Assembly: GCA_964415675.1 (NCBI GenBank)
Contig: CAYQBG010000002.1
Coordinates: 124,001 to 188,000, forward strand
Length of the DNA: 64,000 bases
Source of the DNA: UBA5336 sp964415675
GTDB taxonomy: Bacteria; Pseudomonadota; Alphaproteobacteria; Caulobacterales; Hyphomonadaceae
Direction of reading: 5' to 3'
The notes beneath the pieces are model-generated. The model searched no databases, had not been told where the DNA came from, and saw only the letters and a list, made by a program, of their open reading frames with translations. The position numbers and the translations under genes are program-made. Shown here piece after piece: positions 60,319-64,000 of the stretch; the first letter of the stretch is position 1; every line of letters begins with the position of its first letter.

Positions 60319-60535
60319 CGACATCGATGGTGACTCGGGGGTTCTGAGCTACGAATATGGAAGTGACTGGATTATTGTAGAATTCGAGCGCGGGCAGCAA
60401 AGACACTACAAATACACATACGCAAGCGCTGGCTCAATACACGTCGACCGCATGAAAGTGCTGGCGAACCAGGGCGAAGGGCTAAACTCTTATATCAACA
60501 GGAACGTGGGCAAAGCATACGCACAAAAATGGTGA
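60305..60535 (+). CDS. KTSC-domain small protein
   Basis: A 76-residue protein from ATG 60305, with CAGGAG 8 bases upstream inside the preceding gene. The sequence VLSYEYGSDWIIVEFERGQQ then HYKYTYASAGSIHVDRMKVL and GEGLNSYINRNVGKAYAQKW has the KTSC pattern (a Y-x-Y strand, then the L-x-x-G-x-G-L-N-x-Y/F-I helix). KTSC domains occur alone or fused to DNA- or tRNA-related enzymes and have no defined function. Last gene of the sbcD-sbcC operon. Confidence 0.75.
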   Translation: MPIYDDIDGDSGVLSYEYGSDWIIVEFERGQQRHYKYTYASAGSIHVDRMKVLANQGEGLNSYINRNVGKAYAQKW

Positions 60536-60817
60536 AGACGAGCGTCAAGCGGCAGTCTAATTTGCGCTCCCTGACCACGTTTTTTGGACTACTGATGAAA
60601 TTCGCCATGTCGGCGAGTGCCCGTGCGATGGCGGCCGGGCGCGTGTTAGGACAATGGTGATATAGCTAGCGATCTGCGAAATACTGTTATGTCTCATCCC
60701 GGGATCAAGCAGCATTCCGCTCATGTCTGCGTCTGAGATTTGTCGTAGCTCTGCTTATTAAGGTGTCTGGACGCATCTAGCGCCCTGGCGTCGGAACCCT
60801 CGACATAGACCTCGGAC
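60536..60817. other. Non-coding stretch upstream of the palindrome-rich region
   Basis: This is the left part of a 557-base gap without a supported gene (60536-61092). I see no convincing reading frame, tRNA or hairpin here. The stop-rich, lower-GC composition contrasts with the structured segment that follows (60818-60950). Transcription of the sbcDC operon probably ends here, but no T-tailed hairpin was recognised. Confidence 0.4.
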
Positions 60818-60950
60818 CGTTTCCCGGAGCCGCCTCGCGGCGGGGTCTTGAAGCCGCTCTTCCGGCCTGGCAAGGGCGAAGAGCGGAGCGTCCCTTGCCT
60901 GGCCTGGGAGGGGGGCTTACCCGCGCCCAAAGAGGCGGGTTCGGGAAACG
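60818..60950. repeat. Nested inverted repeats, candidate oriT or regulatory structure
   Basis: An outer 9-bp perfect pair (60818-60826 CGTTTCCCG with 60942-60950) encloses further pairs. These are a 9-bp perfect arm (60854-60862 with 60878-60886) and an overlapping 13-base arm with one mismatch (60864-60876 with 60892-60904), which cannot coexist and could switch. Short GC-rich palindromes add to these. It lies between the cargo operon and the relaxase-side genes, where an origin of transfer or a transcriptional boundary would be expected. The outer right arm is followed by TTTT. Confidence 0.5.
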
Positions 60951-61092
60951 TTTTCTGGTGGGCTGAGCGCGACACGCTTCAATTGACCCCCGACGCTACC
61001 CGGCGATTTTTGCAAAGGCCACTCGCCAGTATGGGGACGTCCCGCGCATGGGTCTGTATTCGGTGTTACTTTCTTCGTCGAAAGGAACGCCA

Positions 61093-61806
61093 TTGATCGC
61101 CCACCGTCTGACCTTGCAGCTTGATCCGGCTACGCGCCTTTTTGGCTTTGCTTTCGCGACCGCTCTTTTCCTGTCGCTGGCTATAGCTCTCAAAGGTGAG
61201 TGGGTTGCGGCACTTGTCCTACCGTTCGCGCTCATGGTCATTGGCGATACGCGGATGCGGCGGGTTTCTATCCGGGCTCTCTTGCATCGTGTGACCGTCT
61301 TCCAGCAAGCCGACGGGCAGTTGTCGTTTCTGGAGCCCGAGAAGTACCGGGCCAGCCAACAACCCGAGGCGGTTGCACACGGGCGCTCGGAGAAGGCTCG
61401 CGAAGCCAAAGGCGAGAAGCAGGCCGTGCCACAGCCGACCCTGTTCGACGCTCTCGCCCAAGTTGAGCGCGAAGCACGCCCAAACGGCATCACCAGCGCC
61501 TGGCTCTGGGCTGAGGGCAAGGCGGAAAACCTGTCGCCCTATCTCGAGGCGTGCCTCGCGCAGGCTGACAATTCGCCAAGCTCCATGCGCGCGATCCGGG
61601 GCGGGTTCACCGTGCTCGACATGCTCCGCAGCGCCGATCCAGCCGACTTCGAGAGCAAGGATGCGATGTATGCGGCGATTGCGGAAGAGACGGCCAAGGG
61701 CGTGGACGCGGTGAAGAAGATCGCGCTTGGGACCTACCCGCCGCTCAAGAGCCGTCTCGCCAACATCGATCCTAAGACGTTGAAATTGCGACAAATACCC
61801 GACTGA
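61093..61806 (+). CDS. Conjugation-associated membrane protein of unknown function
   Basis: 237 residues from TTG 61093, chosen because AAAGGA lies 6 bases upstream; an in-frame ATG at 61048 has no Shine-Dalgarno. Two adjacent membrane segments (FGFAFATALFLSLAIALKGE and WVAALVLPFALMVIGDT) are followed by a ~150-residue cytosolic part. The middle is basic and Gln-rich, and the C-terminal half is helical (LWAEGKAENLSPYLEACLAQ). No family recognised. Co-oriented with the relaxase, suggesting a role in transfer. Confidence 0.6.
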   Translation: MIAHRLTLQLDPATRLFGFAFATALFLSLAIALKGEWVAALVLPFALMVIGDTRMRRVSIRALLHRVTVFQQADGQLSFLEPEKYRASQQPEAVAHGRSEKAREAKGEKQAVPQPTLFDALAQVEREARPNGITSAWLWAEGKAENLSPYLEACLAQADNSPSSMRAIRGGFTVLDMLRSADPADFESKDAMYAAIAEETAKGVDAVKKIALGTYPPLKSRLANIDPKTLKLRQIPD

Positions 61807-61829
61807 TACCCGCGCCATACCCAGAGTGA

Positions 61830-61843
61830 CCAGCAAATGCTGG
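61830..61843. promoter_or_regulatory. Palindrome upstream of the AlpA-like gene
   Basis: CCAGCA-AA-TGCTGG is a perfect 6-bp inverted repeat with a 2-base centre, 70 bases before the AlpA-like start. It is a plausible operator for that helix-turn-helix protein. Confidence 0.35.
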
Positions 61844-61912
61844 CAGAAATCTCTGGATCGTATCCGGGCGTCTCCAAGAGGCTCTTTCCTGTCCCAACAC
61901 AGGAGATCAGCC

Positions 61913-62170
61913 ATGGACACCCAACCCCGCCTCCTCACCACGCCGGAAGTGCTGGCGCTCACGGGCTACAAGAGCCGCACCACCCTGTGGCGGCGCGTCA
62001 AGGCCGGCAAGTTCCCGCCGCCGGTGGCCCTCAGCGAAACCGCCGTGCGCTGGAACAGCGCCCATATCGATGCGTACATCGCCTCGCTCCCGGCCCAGCG
62101 CTACGGCTTCATCATCGAATGCGCAGGCGAAGACGACGCTGCAAGCTCCGGAAAGAGAGCGGGCCAATGA
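61913..62170 (+). CDS. AlpA-like helix-turn-helix regulator
   Basis: An 85-residue protein: LLTTPEVLALTGYKSRTTLW then RRVKAGKFPPPVALSETAVR and WNSAHIDAYIASLPAQRYG. This is the winged helix of the AlpA/excisionase family. AGGAGA precedes the ATG by 7 bases. Such proteins control excision/integrase genes or transfer operons in integrative elements. Overlaps the next gene by ATGA (62167-62170). Confidence 0.85.
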   Translation: MDTQPRLLTTPEVLALTGYKSRTTLWRRVKAGKFPPPVALSETAVRWNSAHIDAYIASLPAQRYGFIIECAGEDDAASSGKRAGQ

Positions 62171-62490
62171 ACAGCACCGACAGACAGATCACGATCCGCC
62201 TGCGCGCCCATGAAAAGTCCCTCATCGACCGGGCGCTGAAGCGGACCGGCTACAGCTTGCAGGCCTGGGCGCAGCTGCACCTGGTCGGCGCGGCCGAGGA
62301 CGAACTCATCGATCCCGCCGCGCGCTCAAGGCTCCACCGGCTCACCCTGATCAATGCGATGGTGACCCGCCACATACTGGAGGACAAGATCCGGCGCACC
62401 GGCGATGGCGACGAGGTGGACCGCATCATCGCTGACGTTACGGACTTCGTCGAAGACATGCAGGGCAATGCCTCGCGGGAGGTGGTCTGA
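62167..62490 (+). CDS. Small DNA-binding protein (ribbon-helix-helix/TrwA- or MobC-like)
   Basis: A 107-residue protein starting inside the upstream stop. NSTDRQITIRLRAHEKSLID then RALKRTGYSLQAWAQLHLVG resembles the strand-helix-helix of ribbon-helix-helix proteins such as TrwA, MobC and DUF1778 antitoxins. The C-terminal part is acidic and helical. Its place two genes before the relaxase suggests the auxiliary oriT-binding protein of the relaxosome. No partner toxin gene is adjacent, which argues against an antitoxin. Confidence 0.6.
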   Translation: MNSTDRQITIRLRAHEKSLIDRALKRTGYSLQAWAQLHLVGAAEDELIDPAARSRLHRLTLINAMVTRHILEDKIRRTGDGDEVDRIIADVTDFVEDMQGNASREVV

Positions 62491-63146
62491 TGTTGACGCT
62501 GGAAGAAAGCACGCGCCAAAACTTGCGCAGGACTTTGATGGCGGGCGGTATCCTTGGCGGCTTGATCCTGCTGCGCGACCTTCGGGGGTTAAGCCTGTCG
62601 GAGTTGCGCATTGCGCTGAGCCATGGGCTCGCGAGCTTCCGCACCTGGCTCGGGGCGAGCGGGCAGGCCGACGGGCTTCTCTCGCCGGAAGGCTATACGT
62701 TGTCGAACACGGCCATTCTGACGAGTCCGCGCTACGCGGCCATCGCGAATGATCTGGGCGCGAGTTTCAGATTCTCACTGATCGTCTTTGCGCTGATCAT
62801 CTCACTGCCGATCCTCTTCTGGATCGGGAAGACGCTCCTTGAGACTTCTACCGAGCTGATCGTCAGCATGCGGCGCATTGCGATTGCGTCTGCTGGCGCG
62901 CGCACCGATGCGGGCGAGCTCGCAGAGATACTGCGCGAGGAGGTCCACCCGCTAGCCGGTGACATCCGCACCATCGCACGCGATGTGGACCGGCTGCGCG
63001 CCGTGGTCCGAGAGGCTGTGCTCACGCCAGCGCCGCCCAAGCCCAAGCGGCGTGTGCTCGATGATGAGGAGGAACGCGCGCGCCAGGGTGATACAAAGGT
63101 CCTGACGCTCAAGCCCACCGGTGAACACGAAGCCGAACGGGACTAG
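62490..63146 (+). CDS. Membrane protein upstream of the relaxase, function unknown
   Basis: A 218-residue protein that overlaps the upstream stop (TGATG). A weak hydrophobic segment occurs near residues 17-28 and a strong one near 92-115 (FRFSLIVFALIISLPILFWI). The cytosolic C-terminal half is a predicted coiled coil (LAEILREEVHPLAGDIRTIA, RDVDRLRAVVREAV) ending in a charged Lys/Arg/Glu tail. Possibly a TraD/coupling-protein accessory. No family recognised. Confidence 0.6.
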   Translation: MLTLEESTRQNLRRTLMAGGILGGLILLRDLRGLSLSELRIALSHGLASFRTWLGASGQADGLLSPEGYTLSNTAILTSPRYAAIANDLGASFRFSLIVFALIISLPILFWIGKTLLETSTELIVSMRRIAIASAGARTDAGELAEILREEVHPLAGDIRTIARDVDRLRAVVREAVLTPAPPKPKRRVLDDEEERARQGDTKVLTLKPTGEHEAERD

Positions 63147-63152
63147 GCGGGC

Positions 63153-64000
63153 ATGCTGTCCATTGGCGGGGTCTCGTCCGGCTCTGCGAGCTACTATGCC
63201 AAGGACAATTACTACGCCGAACAACGCGGCGACCATGTCATCCCGGCCTCGGAATGGGCCGGGAGGGGCGCTGCGGGGCTCGGCCTTTCCGGTCCGGTGT
63301 CCGCTGAACAGTTCGCCAGCGTCATGTCCGGCCAGGTGCCCGGCGGCCCGCTGCTCGGCCGGATGGTGGCGGGCGAGCGCCAGCACAAGCCCGGATACGA
63401 CCCCACCTTCTCGGCTCCCAAATCTGTCTCCATTCTGGTCGAGGCGCTGGGCGACAAGGCGGCCGGCAAGGCCCATGACGCCGCAGTGCGCAGCGCGCTT
63501 GGCTATCTGGAACGCCACGCCCTGAAGACCCGCGTCTTCGATCCTGCCACGAAGGCCCAGGTCGAAACGGGCAGGCAGAAGATGGTGGCCGCACTCTTCC
63601 GCCACGATGTGAGCCGGGCCCTTGATCCCCAGACGCATACCCACGCCGTGGTCGCCAACATGGCCCAGGGCGAGGATGGCAAATGGCGCTCGGTGCACTC
63701 GCCAGCCCTCTTCGATCACAAGATGCTGGGCGGCGCGATCTACCGGGCCGAGCTCGCGGCGAACCTGCAGAAGCTCGGCTACGCCATCGAGCGGACCCAC
63801 GGCGATGGCCGGTTCGAGGTCGCGGGCGTTCCGAGACCGCTGATTGAGGCGTTCTCGACACGGGCGGCAGACATCCAGGCGGCGCTGGAAGGCCAGGCTG
63901 ATACGAGCCCCGAAGCGGCGGCCCGCGCGGCGCTGATCACCCGCTCGGCCAAGCAGGACATTGACTGCGGCGATCTCCATGCGCTCTGGACAGACAAGGC
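63153..64000 (+). CDS. TrwC/TraI-type MobF relaxase, N-terminal part (runs off window)
   Basis: At least 282 residues from ATG 63153. The N-terminus has a tyrosine cluster in GSASYYAKDNYYAEQ (Tyr14, 15, 20, 21), as in MobF relaxases. The metal-binding triad is visible as FRHDVSRALDPQTHTHAVVA (His151, 162, 164), and DPTFSAPKSVSILVEALG is another TrwC signature. It nicks oriT and pilots the strand during conjugation. The helicase domain would lie beyond the window. Confidence 0.93.
   Translation, partial: MLSIGGVSSGSASYYAKDNYYAEQRGDHVIPASEWAGRGAAGLGLSGPVSAEQFASVMSGQVPGGPLLGRMVAGERQHKPGYDPTFSAPKSVSILVEALGDKAAGKAHDAAVRSALGYLERHALKTRVFDPATKAQVETGRQKMVAALFRHDVSRALDPQTHTHAVVANMAQGEDGKWRSVHSPALFDHKMLGGAIYRAELAANLQKLGYAIERTHGDGRFEVAGVPRPLIEAFSTRAADIQAALEGQADTSPEAAARAALITRSAKQDIDCGDLHALWTDK

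Larger units (their letters stand above)
53542..64000. mobile_element. One end of a putative integrative conjugative/mobilisable element at tRNA-Ser
   Basis: Everything to the left of the tRNA is core chromosomal; everything to the right is accessory: NTP-transferase-fold protein, WYL regulator, SbcDC with two small genes, AlpA-like regulator, TrwA-like protein and a TrwC/MobF relaxase reading out of the window. tRNA 3' ends are classical attachment sites. The 218 bases after the tRNA include ACCCCAAAATCTACCCC, which could be integrase arm-type sites. No integrase or second attachment site is in the window, so the right end and completeness are unknown. Confidence 0.6.

Noticed and set aside
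60721..60975. 84-residue minus-strand frame in the palindrome-rich gap
   Set aside because: Its sequence is dominated by the inverted repeats, is rich in Ser/Pro/Arg/Gly and has no clear ribosome-binding site; I treat the segment as structured non-coding DNA.
1..64000. CRISPR arrays and insertion-sequence transposases
   Set aside because: No regularly spaced repeats or transposase motifs were seen anywhere in the window.

Overview
This is high-GC chromosomal DNA from an alphaproteobacterium. The best guess is a stalked or prosthecate marine lineage (Hyphomonadaceae/Maricaulaceae type). The clues are a TonB-dependent receptor, the trpF-trpB-trpA-accD-folC block, a rimP-nusA-ylxR-infB operon behind a hairpin leader, an L21 protein with a long helix-hairpin-helix tail, and an AccD that has lost its zinc cysteines. 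The genus is an inference from gene order and protein style only.

Layout. 1-9.4 kb: the end of a TonB receptor, a LamG/purple-acid-phosphatase-type phosphoesterase, a formylglycine-generating-enzyme lipoprotein, and a complete RND efflux operon (adaptor, pump, outer-membrane channel) on the minus strand. 9.4-16.5 kb: a translation/transcription operon on the plus strand (leader, rimP, nusA, ylxR-L7Ae, infB, a YcxB-like membrane protein, rbfA). 16.5-21 kb: TrmH methyltransferase, an unknown membrane-anchored protein, an AGE-family epimerase, gpmA, a lone RibD-type deaminase and a GT2 glycosyltransferase. 21-23.8 kb: ffh, chorismate mutase, rpsP and rimM (minus). 24-27 kb: a peroxide-defence cluster (ahpC, ahpD, acetyltransferase) divergent from a cysteine-containing oxyR. 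27-35 kb: tsaC/sua5, a cytochrome b561-YceI fusion plus a secreted YceI, acyl-CoA dehydrogenase, a V8-like protease, panD, a DMT transporter, an amidase and YihY. 36.0-36.4 kb: RNase P RNA. 36.5-43 kb: bolA, a cysteine-less OxyR-like regulator with an OxyR-type operator at its start codon, a PhoD-like phosphatase, a glyoxalase-family protein, an AraC-Ogt fusion and a TadG-like VWA protein. 43-53 kb: folC, accD and the trp genes with a foreign-looking membrane gene inserted between trpB and trpA, then YcgN, a photolyase-like protein, obgE, a broken acetyltransferase, rpmA and rplU.

53.45-64 kb: a tRNA-Ser(CGA) gene marks an abrupt change of content. Beyond it lies what looks like one end of an integrative conjugative/mobilisable element. 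It carries a nucleotidyltransferase-fold protein, a CapW/BrxR-type WYL repressor divergent from sbcD-sbcC, two small genes coupled to sbcC (zinc-ribbon-like and KTSC), a palindrome-rich non-coding segment, a membrane protein, an AlpA-like regulator, a small TrwA-like DNA-binding protein, another membrane protein, and the start of a TrwC/MobF relaxase that runs off the window. No integrase lies inside the window.

The most promising undescribed system is the cargo of this element: a WYL-repressor-controlled SbcD-SbcC-(zinc ribbon)-(KTSC) operon with a perfect 6-bp inverted repeat in the divergent promoter. It has the organisation of a regulated phage- or plasmid-defence operon rather than a housekeeping repair locus. 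Second is the cysteine-less OxyR paralogue with its near-consensus OxyR operator and a small divergent gene.
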